64,000 nucleotides of DNA from Ectobacillus panaciterrae DSM 19096 (GTDB taxonomy: Bacteria > Bacillota > Bacilli > Bacillales > Bacillaceae_G), in NCBI RefSeq assembly GCF_000430785.1, contig NZ_AUMR01000003.1, positions 219,149 through 283,148 of the forward strand, written 5' to 3'. The position numbers were made by a program, and so were the translations under genes. The number at the start of each line of letters is the position of its first letter. Within the stretch, counting starts at the first letter, position 1. Positions 1 through 9,229 of this stretch are shown here, in pieces. The notes beneath the pieces were generated by a model, which saw only the letters and a program-made list of their open reading frames with translations, did no database searches and had not been told where the DNA came from.

Positions 1-1
1 G

Positions 2-358
2 ATTCGGGTGCAAAGGGGAAATATTATAGTTGTATCTTCGATTTGGGGACAAATTGGCGCGTCGTGCGAAGTGCTCTATTCTATGATGAAGGGTGCACAA
101 AATACATATGTAAAAGCATTGGCAAAGGAAACGGCACCAAGCGGCATTCGCGTAAACGCAATTGCGCCAGGTGCTGTTGAGACAGAAATGATGCGTATGT
201 TTTCAGAAGAGGATAAGCAGAGCATAGCAGAGGAAATCCCGCTTGGAAGATTGGCGCAGGCGGAAGAAATTGCAAATGCCGCTTCCTTTTTACTTTCTGC
301 AGAGTCTTCTTACATTACGGGACAAATTTTAGGTGTGAACGGCGGATGGCATTGCTGA
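2..358 (+). CDS. ymfI: SDR-family reductase YmfI, 3' part only
   Basis: The gene is cut by the window start, so only about the last 118 residues are present. They hold the second half of a short-chain dehydrogenase/reductase: the catalytic Ser in VSSIWG, the YxxxK pair in YSMMKGA, the RVNAIAPGAVET segment after the active site and the usual C-terminal GVNGGW. In B. subtilis, YmfI lies in this gene order and acts in the 5-aminopentanol modification of elongation factor P. That role is transferred here by position and family. The NAD(P)-binding N-terminus is not visible. Confidence 0.85.
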   Translation: MRVQRGNIIVVSSIWGQIGASCEVLYSMMKGAQNTYVKALAKETAPSGIRVNAIAPGAVETEMMRMFSEEDKQSIAEEIPLGRLAQAEEIANAASFLLSAESSYITGQILGVNGGWHC

Positions 359-423
359 TACATAAAACGGACAAAAAACGCACATAGTATTATTGACTCA
401 ATTATTAAAGTGAGGTGTTAAGA

Positions 424-675
424 ATGTCTGTATTGGATAACTTCGACCAGTGGAAAGCGTTTTTAGGCGAGCGCATGGACCAAGCAGGAGGTAAAGGTTT
501 GGACGGAAACTACGTTTCTGAAATGGCTTACCGTATCGGTGACTATCTTGCGAATGAAGTAGAACCCCGCAACGAGGAAGAGCGAGTATTGGCTGAGCTT
601 TGGAAAGTGGCGGATGAGCAAGAGCAGCACACCATCGCTAATTTAATGGTTAAGCTCGTTCAGAACCAGCGCTAG
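424..675 (+). CDS. ymfJ: DUF3243 protein YmfJ
   Basis: An 83-residue acidic soluble protein of the DUF3243 family, function unknown. The ATG at 424 is chosen because the GAGGTG ribosome-binding site at 413-417 would overlap the in-frame GTG at 415. It sits between ymfI and ymfK as in B. subtilis and is followed by a strong hairpin terminator. No catalytic motif or membrane segment is visible. Confidence 0.85.
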   Translation: MSVLDNFDQWKAFLGERMDQAGGKGLDGNYVSEMAYRIGDYLANEVEPRNEEERVLAELWKVADEQEQHTIANLMVKLVQNQR

Positions 676-704
676 AAGAGGGGGGAGAATCCCCTCTTTT
701 TCTT
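676..704 (+). terminator. Terminator after ymfJ
   Basis: AGAGGGG pairs with CCCCTCT across a short loop and runs into a T-rich tail, directly after the ymfJ stop codon. Confidence 0.8.
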
Positions 705-820
705 TTACAGACGGTATATATGCACATTCGAAAAAATGGATTGTTAATTTGGCTTTTCTATTGACAGAAAATCATATAATATAGTACATAGATGTGAAGT
801 AGGCAGGGGGAGTGTTAAAG

Positions 821-1606
821 ATGATTGAATGGTATTTTGAGTATGAAATACATAAGAATCGACCTGGCTTGCTCGGTGATATTTCTTCATTAATCGGGAT
901 GCTCGGTATTAACATTGTAACAATTAACGGTGTTGATAATGAACGGCGCGGCTTATTGCTCATGTGCGAAAATCAAGAACAAATCACGAGACTTGAATCA
1001 ATTCTGAATACGATGGATAATATAACGGTAACAAAGTATCGTCAGCCAAAACTGAGAGATCGGTTGGCAGTGCGACACGGAAGATACATACAGCGGGATG
1101 CAGATGATAAAAAAACGTTTCGATTTGTTCGTGATGAATTAGGTTTGCTTGTAGATTTTATGGCAGAATTGATGAAAAAAGAAGGCCATAAGCTGATTGG
1201 CATTCGCGGGATGCCGCGTGTAGGAAAAACGGAGTCCATTGTAGCAGCAAGCGTCTGTGCAAATAAAAGATGGCTGTTTGTTTCCTCGACGCTCATTAAA
1301 CAAACGATTCGCAGTCAATTGATTCAAGATGAGTACAGCGAAGACAATATTTTCATTTTAGATGGAATTGTTTCTACTAAAAGAGCGAATGAACGGCACT
1401 GGCAGCTAGTTCGTGAAATTATGCGTATTCCTGCGACAAAGGTGGTAGAGCACCCTGACATATTTGTGGCGCAGTCGGAATACACGCTTGACGACTTTGA
1501 TTATATCATTGAGCTGCGCAACGATTATGATGAAGAAATTACGTATGATTTAGTGGATGATATTGAACAGGAAAAGGGCAATAATTTTTCTATGTTTGAC
1601 TTTTAG
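821..1606 (+). CDS. ymfK: DUF3388 protein YmfK
   Basis: A 261-residue protein matching the DUF3388 family found next to ymfJ and rodZ in Bacillus. The N-terminal ~75 residues read like an ACT-type regulatory fold (NRPGLLGDISSLIGMLGINI). At residues ~130-138 there is a P-loop-like GMPRVGKTES, followed by strands that could be a nucleotide-binding core. The ATG at 821 has a GGGGG ribosome-binding site at good spacing, whereas the GTG at 812 is too close to it. Function is not established, and the ACT and P-loop readings are mine. Confidence 0.8.
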   Translation: MIEWYFEYEIHKNRPGLLGDISSLIGMLGINIVTINGVDNERRGLLLMCENQEQITRLESILNTMDNITVTKYRQPKLRDRLAVRHGRYIQRDADDKKTFRFVRDELGLLVDFMAELMKKEGHKLIGIRGMPRVGKTESIVAASVCANKRWLFVSSTLIKQTIRSQLIQDEYSEDNIFILDGIVSTKRANERHWQLVREIMRIPATKVVEHPDIFVAQSEYTLDDFDYIIELRNDYDEEITYDLVDDIEQEKGNNFSMFDF

Positions 1607-1627
1607 GGAAATATCGAGGTGTTTTCA

Positions 1628-2533
1628 TTGGCAGAATTAGGACAAAAACTGAAAGAAGCAAGGCAGGCAAAAGGTTTGTCGCTGGATGAGTTACAGGATA
1701 TAACGAAAATTCAAAAGCGTTATTTAGTGAGCATTGAAGAAGGAAATTTAAATGTGCTCCCGGGCGAGTTTTATGTAAGAGCATTTATTAAGCAATATGC
1801 AGAAGCAGTAGAACTGGAACCAGAGGCTTTATTGGAGGAACATAAAAATGAACTGCCTCTTCCTCCCGCAGCTCATGATGTGACGCAGCTTTCAAGAGTG
1901 AAGCGCTCTAGAGAAACGGTTCCAAACGCTGCATCTGCGCAACTTATGGATTATATGCCGAAAATTTTAATTACACTTCTGGTTATATCGGTGGGAGTTG
2001 GTATTTGGCTTGTTTTTCAGGCTTTAGCAAGCCGGGACACAAATCAGGGGCAGCAAAATGCAACAAAGGCAAAGATAGAAAAAGTACAGGACTCTCCTTT
2101 GGACAAGAAGGCAGAGGAGCCAAAGAAAAGTGATCAGCCAGCGCAGCAAACCCAGCAAACTCAGCCGGCGCAGCCAGCTCAGCCAGTACAGGAGCTGAAG
2201 GTTGTCGGAACGTCTGGTAAAAATTCTACAATGGAGCTGCGCAACAATACGGCATTCCTATTAGAGATTACCGCAAAAGGCAGAGCGTATATAGATATTA
2301 AAAATGGTGCAGGCAAGCTGTTCCTCAGCAAAACTTTGAACGCGGGCGAAACAGTGCAGCAGGATTTATCAGCGGAGGACGTTGTACGCTTAAATATCGG
2401 AAGCTCTCCAAATACGGAGATTAAAATCAACGGACAAGCTGTTTCATATCCGCAAGATCCTAATAATGCGTATCATCAAATCCTGTTGATCAACAACTTG
2501 CGAACACAGCAACAGCAGCCGGCTCAACAATAG
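1628..2533 (+). CDS. ymfM: RodZ-like cell-shape protein YmfM
   Basis: A 301-residue single-pass membrane protein. An N-terminal HTH_25/Xre-type helix-turn-helix (~residues 3-70, ELGQKLKEARQAKGLSLDEL) is followed by a transmembrane helix at ~115-137 (ILITLLVISVGVGIWLVF), a Gln/Pro/Ala-rich linker (repeated QTQ and QPAQP), and a DUF4115 C-terminal domain outside the cell. RodZ links the MreB cytoskeleton to the wall-synthesis machinery. The TTG at 1628 is preferred because the GAGGTG site overlaps the upstream GTG. The neighbour pgsA is as in B. subtilis. Confidence 0.88.
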   Translation: MAELGQKLKEARQAKGLSLDELQDITKIQKRYLVSIEEGNLNVLPGEFYVRAFIKQYAEAVELEPEALLEEHKNELPLPPAAHDVTQLSRVKRSRETVPNAASAQLMDYMPKILITLLVISVGVGIWLVFQALASRDTNQGQQNATKAKIEKVQDSPLDKKAEEPKKSDQPAQQTQQTQPAQPAQPVQELKVVGTSGKNSTMELRNNTAFLLEITAKGRAYIDIKNGAGKLFLSKTLNAGETVQQDLSAEDVVRLNIGSSPNTEIKINGQAVSYPQDPNNAYHQILLINNLRTQQQQPAQQ

Positions 2534-2556
2534 TCATCGCACGCGATGACTATTTT
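2532..2556 (+). terminator. Hairpin between ymfM and pgsA
   Basis: AGTCATCGC pairs with GCGATGACT across a 2-nt loop, followed by ATTTT. The T-run is short, so this may attenuate rather than stop transcription into pgsA. Confidence 0.5.
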
Positions 2557-2595
2557 CAATGAACAAACCGCTTTGGAAATGATGGAGGAATAGTC

Positions 2596-3183
2596 GTGAA
2601 TGTACCTAATAAAATAACCGTATCAAGAATTTGTTTAATTCCTTTATTTATGATTATTATGCTTGTGCCTTTTGACTGGTCGGGTGATGTAATAGGACCG
2701 AACGGATTAACGATAAGTCACTTGCTGGGAGCTATTATCTTTATTGTGGCATCAGCGACAGATTGGATTGACGGACACTATGCTCGGAAATATAATCTTG
2801 TGACAAATCTCGGCAAGTTCCTCGATCCGCTTGCGGATAAATTGCTTGTTTCCGCTGCGTTAATCGTACTTATTGAGGTTCCGGAGCCGTATCGTGTTGC
2901 GTCTTGGATGGTTATCATCATCATTAGCCGCGAGTTTGCGGTAACGGGATTACGCTTAATTTTGGCAGGAACAGGCGAGGTTGTGGCTGCCAATATGCTT
3001 GGCAAAATTAAGACATGGACGCAAATCGTAGCGATTTCAGCATATTTGCTTCACGATGTTCCGCTGCATTGGCTTCCGTTTTCCGTAGCGGACGTTGCCA
3101 TGTGGATCGCTGTTATTTTCACAGTGTTTTCCGGCTGGGATTACTTCTGGAAGAATCGGACCGTATTCGCGAATTCAAAATAA
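2596..3183 (+). CDS. pgsA: CDP-diacylglycerol--glycerol-3-phosphate 3-phosphatidyltransferase
   Basis: A 195-residue integral membrane enzyme that makes phosphatidylglycerol phosphate, the first committed step to phosphatidylglycerol. The CDP-alcohol phosphotransferase signature is complete at ~residues 56-82: DG-x2-AR-x8-G-x3-D-x3-D within DGHYARKYNLVTNLGKFLD. Several hydrophobic helices surround it. The GTG start at 2596 follows a GGAGGA site. Upstream is ymfM and downstream cinA, the usual Bacillus order. Confidence 0.95.
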   Translation: MNVPNKITVSRICLIPLFMIIMLVPFDWSGDVIGPNGLTISHLLGAIIFIVASATDWIDGHYARKYNLVTNLGKFLDPLADKLLVSAALIVLIEVPEPYRVASWMVIIIISREFAVTGLRLILAGTGEVVAANMLGKIKTWTQIVAISAYLLHDVPLHWLPFSVADVAMWIAVIFTVFSGWDYFWKNRTVFANSK

Positions 3184-3218
3184 TATGATTTGTAAACTCA
3201 ATATAGGGGGGATGGGGC

Positions 3219-4454
3219 GTGAACGCAGAGATTATTGCGGTTGGCACAGAACTGCTGCTTGGACAAATTTTAAATACGAATGCAAAATTTCTATCTCAAA
3301 AGTTAGCAGCCATCGGCGTTGATGTTTATTATCAAACAGTTGTAGGGGATAACGCAGGACGTTTGAGAGAGGCGATTGAGATTGCGAGAAAGAGAGCGGA
3401 CATTTTAATTTTTACAGGGGGACTCGGTCCGACAAAGGATGATTTAACGAAGGAAACCATTGCTTTATCAATCGGAAGCGAGCTCGTATATGACGAGGCA
3501 GCGCTGCATTCTATCGCAGAGTATTATAAACGTACAGGACGGACGTTTACAGAAAACAACAAGAAGCAAGCTCTCGTTCTGGAAGGTGCGGCTGTTTTTC
3601 CAAATGACCATGGCATGGCACCGGGCATGGGACTTCATAAGGAAGGCAATGTATATATTTTGCTTCCGGGTCCGCCAAAGGAAATGAATCCGATGTATGT
3701 GAGTTATGTAGAAAGCTTTCTGATGAAGCTTGCATCGGAAGAAAAGCTGCATTCACGCGTGCTGCGCTTTTTCGGAATCGGAGAATCACAGCTTGAAGAT
3801 ACAATTCAAGATCTCATTGATGCACAAACAAATCCTACTATCGCACCGCTGGCATCTGAAGGAGAGGTAACGCTCCGTTTAACGGCAAAGCATGCTTCAG
3901 AAGAACAAGCATCTTCTCTGCTGGATGAGACGGAACAGAACATTCTTCAGAGAGTCGGAGAATTTTTCTATGGTTATAATAATGATTCTTTACATACAAA
4001 AGCAATTGCAGCTTTGCGGAAGAAAGGATATACTCTTTCTTGCGCAGAAAGTTTAACAGGCGGTTTATTTGGAGAGAAGGTAACAGAGATTGCCGGCGTT
4101 TCCTCTTTATTCAAAGGGGGCGTGATTTGCTACAGCAATGAAGTCAAGCAAAATGTGCTGCAAGTGCCGCCGCAAGTGCTCGCGTCAGAAGGCGCTGTCA
4201 GTGAAGCATGTGCAATTCATCTTGCGGAAAACGTGTGTACGCTCATGAAAACAGACGTAGGCATCAGCTTTACAGGTGTCGCCGGTCCGGATCTGCAAGA
4301 AGGCAAGCAGCCGGGAACCGTATTTATCGGAATCTCCGTTGCCGGCACGGCATTCGCAGTTGAGCTGAAGCTTGGCGGCAGCCGTCTCCTCGTTCGAGAA
4401 CGCGCTGTAAAATATGGATTTTACCACCTTTATAAAAAACTGGAAGAGCTATAA
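3219..4454 (+). CDS. cinA: CinA-family protein
   Basis: 411 residues with an N-terminal molybdopterin-binding-like domain ([14 protein letters not shown] near the start, then [10 protein letters not shown]) and a C-terminal CinA amidohydrolase-type domain (SCAESLTGG, then SFTGVAGP). CinA proteins have nicotinamide-mononucleotide deamidase and ADP-ribose pyrophosphatase activities in some bacteria. In Bacillus the gene precedes recA and is competence-linked. The GTG at 3219 follows a GGGGGG-rich site. The stop codon lies in the loop of the terminator at 4435-4475. Confidence 0.93.
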   Translation: MNAEIIAVGTELLLGQILNTNAKFLSQKLAAIGVDVYYQTVVGDNAGRLREAIEIARKRADILIFTGGLGPTKDDLTKETIALSIGSELVYDEAALHSIAEYYKRTGRTFTENNKKQALVLEGAAVFPNDHGMAPGMGLHKEGNVYILLPGPPKEMNPMYVSYVESFLMKLASEEKLHSRVLRFFGIGESQLEDTIQDLIDAQTNPTIAPLASEGEVTLRLTAKHASEEQASSLLDETEQNILQRVGEFFYGYNNDSLHTKAIAALRKKGYTLSCAESLTGGLFGEKVTEIAGVSSLFKGGVICYSNEVKQNVLQVPPQVLASEGAVSEACAIHLAENVCTLMKTDVGISFTGVAGPDLQEGKQPGTVFIGISVAGTAFAVELKLGGSRLLVRERAVKYGFYHLYKKLEEL

Positions 4455-4475
4455 TGCTCTTTCAGTTTTTTCTTT
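4435..4475 (+). terminator. Terminator overlapping the cinA stop codon
   Basis: A 15-bp inverted repeat (AAAAACTGGAAGAGC with GCTCTTTCAGTTTTT, one mismatch) has the cinA TAA in its loop and ends in a T-run. It separates cinA from the SOS-regulated recA promoter. Confidence 0.85.
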
Positions 4476-4579
4476 TTTCTATATATCCTAAATGAATTTT
4501 CGACAAAATCCATGTCGAACTTATAAATTGTATTTATATAAAACAGAAATAGGAGAATTGTAAATGGTAAATAAAAAAT

Positions 4580-4593
4580 CGAATAAGTGTTCG
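4580..4593 (+). promoter_or_regulatory. LexA (DinR) box upstream of recA
   Basis: CGAATAAGTGTTCG fits the Bacillus SOS operator CGAAC-N4-GTTCG with one change. It lies 9 bp upstream of the recA -35 element, so LexA bound here would block recA transcription. Confidence 0.9.
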
Positions 4594-4601
4594 TTTTTTT
4601 G

Positions 4602-4630
4602 TTGGCATTTTCCACAGAAACAGGTATAAT
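4602..4630 (+). promoter_or_regulatory. SigmaA promoter of recA
   Basis: TTGGCA at 4602-4607 and TATAAT at 4625-4630 are separated by exactly 17 bp. The predicted start lies about 7 nt downstream, some 27 nt before the recA start codon. Confidence 0.88.
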
Positions 4631-4663
4631 AAATATAGGTTGTAAAACAAAGGAGGAAATTGA

Positions 4664-5707
4664 GTGAGCGATCGTCAAGCAGCATTAGACATGGCGTTAA
4701 AACAAATAGAGAAGCAGTTCGGCAAGGGCTCTATCATGAAGCTTGGAGAGCAAACTGACCGTCAAATTTCCACAATTTCAAGCGGTTCTTTAGCATTGGA
4801 CGTGGTGCTTGGAGTCGGCGGATATCCCCGCGGACGCATTATCGAAATTTACGGCCCTGAAAGCTCAGGTAAAACGACTGTAGCCCTTCACGCAATCGCA
4901 GAGGTGCAAGCGCGCGGCGGACAAGCTGCATTTATTGATGCAGAGCATGCATTGGATCCTGTATATGCACAAAAATTAGGTGTAAACATAGATGGTTTAT
5001 TGCTTTCTCAGCCGGATACAGGAGAGCAAGGATTGGAAATTGCGGAAGCATTGGTACGAAGCGGTGCGATAGATATCATCGTTATCGACTCCGTAGCGGC
5101 GCTTGTGCCAAAAGCTGAAATCGAAGGCGAGATGGGAGACTCTCACGTAGGTTTGCAGGCTCGTTTAATGTCTCAAGCGCTTCGTAAGCTTTCCGGTGCA
5201 ATCAACAAATCTAAAACGATTACGATTTTCATTAACCAGATTCGTGAAAAAGTTGGCGTTATGTTCGGGAACCCAGAGACAACTCCAGGCGGCCGTGCGC
5301 TGAAGTTCTATTCTACAGTTCGTTTAGAAGTTCGCCGTGCCGAGCAGCTGAAGCAAGGCAATGAAATCGTAGGTAACAAAACGAAAATTAAAGTTGTGAA
5401 AAATAAGGTAGCTCCGCCGTTCCGTGTAGCCGAGGTGGATATCATGTACGGAGAAGGCATTTCCAAAGAGGGCGAAATTCTGGATATGGCGACTGAGCTT
5501 GACATCGTGCAAAAGAGCGGTGCTTGGTATTCTTACAATGAAGAACGCCTAGGACAAGGCCGCGAAAATTCAAAAGTGTTCTTAAAGGAAAATTCTCATA
5601 TTCGTGATGATGTAGCTCTTAAAGTACGTGCGCATTACGGTATCGATTCTGATGCACCGCGTACAGTAATAGAAGAAGAGGATGATCTCAGTCTTCTTGA
5701 TGAATAG
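4664..5707 (+). CDS. recA: Recombinase RecA
   Basis: 347 residues, the normal RecA length. It coats single-stranded DNA, catalyses strand exchange and triggers LexA self-cleavage. Walker A is GPESSGKTT (~residue 66), Walker B lies in [14 protein letters not shown], and loop L2 follows [20 protein letters not shown]. The C-terminus is acidic ([11 protein letters not shown]). The GTG start at 4664 follows an AAGGAGG site. With lexA at 41.9 kb, both SOS control genes lie in this window. Confidence 0.98.
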   Translation: MSDRQAALDMALKQIEKQFGKGSIMKLGEQTDRQISTISSGSLALDVVLGVGGYPRGRIIEIYGPESSGKTTVALHAIAEVQARGGQAAFIDAEHALDPVYAQKLGVNIDGLLLSQPDTGEQGLEIAEALVRSGAIDIIVIDSVAALVPKAEIEGEMGDSHVGLQARLMSQALRKLSGAINKSKTITIFINQIREKVGVMFGNPETTPGGRALKFYSTVRLEVRRAEQLKQGNEIVGNKTKIKVVKNKVAPPFRVAEVDIMYGEGISKEGEILDMATELDIVQKSGAWYSYNEERLGQGRENSKVFLKENSHIRDDVALKVRAHYGIDSDAPRTVIEEEDDLSLLDE

Positions 5708-5712
5708 AAAAT

Positions 5713-5742
5713 AAAAAAGACACAGCGATGTGTCTTTTTTGT
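5713..5742 (+). terminator. recA terminator
   Basis: A perfect 12-bp stem (AAAAAAGACACA with TGTGTCTTTTTT) around a GCGA loop, 6 nt after the recA stop. Confidence 0.92.
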
Positions 5743-6063
5743 GTATGAGAATAAATATAGAGGGATGCCTGGCTGGGCCTCGAAGGTTCCGCTTTTCTTG
5801 TAAAGTAAGAAAGTATAAAATTCCGCGCTCTCTCCATTCCGTTCTTCTGTTCGCAGGATACAACACACAAAAGAACAAAGCTGTTTAGTAAAAAGACACA
5901 AGGGAGAGTCGAAGGGTTTGACCGCTGCTATACTTGGCAGGAGCACTATGCCCATCTAAAAGGATCGGGCGGTTTTTGCCTGGTTTTTCTCATTGCAACG
6001 AAACTGTAATAATTTGAAACTTTGTATGTGTTGACAAGTAACGACTGTAAAAGGACACAGCCC
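5743..6063. repeat. Gene-free spacer with a partial copy of the dispersed repeat
   Basis: I see no gene between recA and the rny promoter; B. subtilis carries pbpX here. The stretch at about 5900-5985 shares the core GGGTTTGACCGCT and the following TCTAAAA plus T-run tail with the elements at 30.0, 45.1 and 45.6 kb. The first part is diverged from them. Only short sense and antisense frames without ribosome-binding sites are present. Confidence 0.55.
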
Positions 6064-6092
6064 TTGACAATGGAAATATCGACCTATACAAT
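6064..6092 (+). promoter_or_regulatory. SigmaA promoter of rny
   Basis: Consensus TTGACA at 6064-6069 and TACAAT at 6087-6092 with a 17-bp spacer. It implies a leader of about 225 nt before rny, containing a short hairpin (TGTACAT with ATGTACA at ~6258-6282). Confidence 0.8.
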
Positions 6093-6325
6093 GAGAATGT
6101 ATATTCTTTTTTTACCATTCCGTCATATGTTTCTTAGTACGAAAAAGTATGACGCTCGGACAAGACATAAATGTCTGCACTCCGAAAAAATTGTGTAACC
6201 ATAAAATGAAATGAAAAAATGTCCCCAGGGTTGTATGAAAGGGACGAGGGGTCATTGCTGTACATTGTCTAGTCGATGTACATGCCGACAGTCTTTTCTC
6301 ATTTATAGCAAGAGGAGGTGAAAGT

Positions 6326-7888
6326 ATGAACTTAGTTGTTGCAGTCATCTCCATTTTGCTTGCCACGATCGTCGGTGCAGTTGTTGGCTTTTTTGTTCGA
6401 AAATCCATTGCGGAAGCGAAAATTAACGGTGCTACCTATGCGGCGAATCAAATCATAGAAGATGCGAAACGCCAAGGAGAAGCTTCCAAGAGGGAAGTGC
6501 TGTTAGAAGCAAAGGATGAAATTCATAAACTTCGTACAGAAGCAGAATTAGAAATTCGTGACCGAAGAAGTGAGTTGCAAAAACAAGAAAATCGTTTAAT
6601 GCAAAAAGAAGAGAACCTTGACCGTAAGGACGAGTCGCTCGACAAGCGCGAGCATATGCTCGAGAAGAAAGAAGATTCTCTTGTTTTAAGACAACAGCAG
6701 ATTGAAGAGTTGGAAAGCAAAGTGGGAGAGCTGGTTCAAAAACAACAGGATGAACTGGAGCGCGTTTCAAGCTTAACGCGTGAGGAAGCAAAATCCATTA
6801 TTCTTGCGAAGTTGGAAAATGAACTTTCTCATGAAATCGCAATGATGATTAAAGAAAGCGAAGTGCGTGCGAAAGAAGAGGCAGATAAGAAAGCGAAAGA
6901 AGTACTATCTTTGGCAATCCAGCGCTGCGCTGCTGACCACGTTGCTGAAACGACGGTTTCTGTCGTAAATCTTCCGAACGACGAAATGAAAGGTCGTATT
7001 ATCGGCCGTGAAGGCCGTAATATTCGTACGCTAGAAACATTAACGGGTATTGATCTCATTATTGACGATACACCGGAGGCGGTTATTTTATCAGGATTTG
7101 ATCCAATCCGCCGCGAAACAGCCCGCATTGCTTTAGACAAGCTTGTGCAGGATGGACGTATTCACCCGGCTCGTATTGAAGAAATGGTTGAAAAATCAAG
7201 ACGTGAAGTGGATGAATATATTCGCGAGGTTGGAGAGCAAACAACCTTTGAGGTTGGTGTGCATGGTCTGCACCCTGATTTGATTAAAATTCTTGGCCGT
7301 TTAAAATTCAGAACAAGTTACGGTCAAAACGTCTTGAAACACTCTATGGAGGTTGCGTATTTAGCAGGTCTAATGGCAGCTGAGCTAGGGGAAGACGAAA
7401 AGCTTGCCCGCCGTGCAGGTTTGCTGCATGATATCGGAAAAGCAATTGATCATGAGGTAGAAGGCAGCCACGTCGAAATTGGTGTGGAGCTTGCTACGAA
7501 ATACAAAGAACATCCAATTGTGATTAATGCGATTGCATCTCACCATGGTGACACAGAACCAACTTCTATCATCTCTGTGCTTGTTGCTGCTGCAGATGCT
7601 TTATCTGCAGCGAGACCAGGTGCACGAAGTGAAACGTTGGAAAACTACATTCGCCGCTTAGAAAAGCTAGAGGAGATTTCTGAATCTTATGAGGGGGTTG
7701 AGAAATCCTTTGCAATTCAAGCTGGACGCGAGGTACGTATTCTCGTGAAGCCGGATGCAATTGACGACTTAGAAGCCCATCGTTTGGCGCGTGACATTCG
7801 CAAGCGAATTGAAAACGAGCTCGATTATCCAGGACACATTAAAGTGACGGTTATTCGAGAAACACGCGCGGTTGAATATGCAAAATAA
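6326..7888 (+). CDS. rny: Ribonuclease Y
   Basis: 520 residues, the standard length. It is the membrane-anchored endoribonuclease that starts mRNA decay in Bacillus. One N-terminal transmembrane helix (~residues 2-24) leads into a long charged coiled coil (~30-200), a KH RNA-binding domain ([15 protein letters not shown], ~215-230) and an HD nuclease domain with the metal-binding HD in [12 protein letters not shown] (~365). The ATG at 6326 follows a perfect AGGAGGTGA site. RicA, which works with RNase Y in RNA maturation, is encoded at 15.4 kb. Confidence 0.97.
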   Translation: MNLVVAVISILLATIVGAVVGFFVRKSIAEAKINGATYAANQIIEDAKRQGEASKREVLLEAKDEIHKLRTEAELEIRDRRSELQKQENRLMQKEENLDRKDESLDKREHMLEKKEDSLVLRQQQIEELESKVGELVQKQQDELERVSSLTREEAKSIILAKLENELSHEIAMMIKESEVRAKEEADKKAKEVLSLAIQRCAADHVAETTVSVVNLPNDEMKGRIIGREGRNIRTLETLTGIDLIIDDTPEAVILSGFDPIRRETARIALDKLVQDGRIHPARIEEMVEKSRREVDEYIREVGEQTTFEVGVHGLHPDLIKILGRLKFRTSYGQNVLKHSMEVAYLAGLMAAELGEDEKLARRAGLLHDIGKAIDHEVEGSHVEIGVELATKYKEHPIVINAIASHHGDTEPTSIISVLVAAADALSAARPGARSETLENYIRRLEKLEEISESYEGVEKSFAIQAGREVRILVKPDAIDDLEAHRLARDIRKRIENELDYPGHIKVTVIRETRAVEYAK

Positions 7889-7915
7889 AGTGGTCTCGTA
7901 CCACTTTATTTTTTT
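7884..7915 (+). terminator. rny terminator
   Basis: AATAAAGTGGT pairs with ACCACTTTATT around CTCGT and ends in TTTTTT. The stem includes the rny stop codon. Confidence 0.9.
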
Positions 7916-7962
7916 GTATAAGAGAAGAATAAAAGCGAACATACATGGAAGGGATTGCAGTT

Positions 7963-8757
7963 ATGAGAATTTTATTTATAGGAGATGTTGTTGGAGCGCC
8001 CGGCAGAGAAATGATTCAAGAATATGTGCCAAAGCTTAAAAAGAAATATGCGCCTACACTTACGATTATTAACGGTGAAAATGCCGCATCGGGACGTGGG
8101 ATTACAGAGAAGATTTATCGCAGCTTTTTAGAAGTAGGTGCACAAGCCGTAACGCTGGGCAACCACGCATGGGACAACCGGGATTTGTTTGAGTTTATTG
8201 ATGATGCAAAGTATCTTGTGCGTCCAGGTAACTTCCCGGAGGGAGCACCTGGAAAAGGGATGATTTTTGTAAATTGCAACGGTACAGAGGTAGCCATTAT
8301 CAACTTGCAAGGAAGAACCTTTCTTCCGCCGCTTGAGTGTCCGTTTCGTCAGGCTGACGCTTACATAGAAGAAGCGAAAAAACGAACGAACATTATTTTT
8401 ATTGATTTTCATGCAGAAGCAACAAGCGAAAAGCAGGCGCTTGGATGGTATGTAGATGGAAAAGCTACCGCGGTGGTTGGAACGCACACGCATGTACAGA
8501 CAGCAGACAACCGCATTTTGCCTAAAGGCACTGCGTACTTAACAGATGTAGGCATGACAGGTCCTTATGACGGTATTCTGGGAATGGACCGTCAAGCGGT
8601 GTTGAAGAAATTTTTGACGGGACTGCCGGTGCGTTTTGAAGTTACAAGCGGCCGTAAACAGCTCAGTGCGGTTTACATTGATATAGATCCAAATACAGGA
8701 AAAGCAAAGAAAATAGAGCGTATTTTAATTAACGATGATCAATCATTTTTTGAGTAA
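7963..8757 (+). CDS. ymdB: Metallophosphoesterase YmdB
   Basis: 264 residues, the same length as B. subtilis YmdB, a calcineurin-like phosphodiesterase active on 2',3'-cyclic AMP and needed for biofilm versus motility choice. The metal ligands are visible in order: FIGDVVG, NGENAA, GNHAWD, DFHAEAT and GTHTHVQTAD. The ATG at 7963 has a GGAAGGGA site, while the upstream in-frame ATG at 7945 has none. Position directly after rny is conserved. Confidence 0.95.
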   Translation: MRILFIGDVVGAPGREMIQEYVPKLKKKYAPTLTIINGENAASGRGITEKIYRSFLEVGAQAVTLGNHAWDNRDLFEFIDDAKYLVRPGNFPEGAPGKGMIFVNCNGTEVAIINLQGRTFLPPLECPFRQADAYIEEAKKRTNIIFIDFHAEATSEKQALGWYVDGKATAVVGTHTHVQTADNRILPKGTAYLTDVGMTGPYDGILGMDRQAVLKKFLTGLPVRFEVTSGRKQLSAVYIDIDPNTGKAKKIERILINDDQSFFE

Positions 8758-8906
8758 TTATATTCAATTTTTTGAATTGACTATATATTGAAATTTTTTA
8801 GAAAAATTAGGATGGATAAGCAGGAATACGATTCCCTCCTCGTGAATATATGTAAAGTGAATTCAAATTCAAGCGCTTATTTAATGAAACGAGGAGGAAA
8901 CGAGGA

Positions 8907-9167
8907 ATGGAAATATTAAAAGTTAAAGCAACTTCGGTCCCTAACTCTGTAGCCGGTGCACTTGCAGGAGTTATCCGTGAACGCGGTACTGCGGAAATTC
9001 AGGCAATTGGAGCAGGTGCATTGAACCAAGCCGTGAAGGCAGTAGCAATCGCAAGAGGGTTCGTAGCACCGAGCGGCGTGGACTTGATTTGCATCCCGGC
9101 ATTCACAGACATCATGATTGATGGAGAAGAGCGCACAGCTATTAAACTAATTGTAGAGCCTCGTTAA
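8907..9167 (+). CDS. spoVS: Stage V sporulation protein S
   Basis: 86 residues and almost invariant in spore formers (MEILKVKATSVPNSVAGALAG at the start). It is a small Alba-like protein affecting septation and spore coat assembly. The ATG at 8907 follows a GAGGAGG-type site. A perfect terminator follows. In B. subtilis, tdh and kbl come next; here only a tdh stub survives at 13.3 kb. Confidence 0.97.
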   Translation: MEILKVKATSVPNSVAGALAGVIRERGTAEIQAIGAGALNQAVKAVAIARGFVAPSGVDLICIPAFTDIMIDGEERTAIKLIVEPR

Positions 9168-9174
9168 TTTTGAA

Positions 9175-9209
9175 AACCTGTTTGCGCCGCAAACAGGTTG
9201 TTTTTATTT
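9175..9209 (+). terminator. spoVS terminator
   Basis: AACCTGTTTGCG pairs with CGCAAACAGGTT with almost no loop, followed by GTTTTTATTTTT. Confidence 0.9.
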
Positions 9210-9229
9210 TTAGAAGGGGAGCGAATAGC

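Noticed and set aside
5582..5955. Overlapping minus-strand frames of 98-106 codons after recA
   Set aside because: They cross the recA terminator and repeat and have low-complexity composition. No gene-like features.
8805..8830. SigmaH promoter of spoVS
   Set aside because: AGGAT and GGAAT elements occur but the spacing (11 bp between AGGA and GAAT) does not fit the sigma-H consensus.
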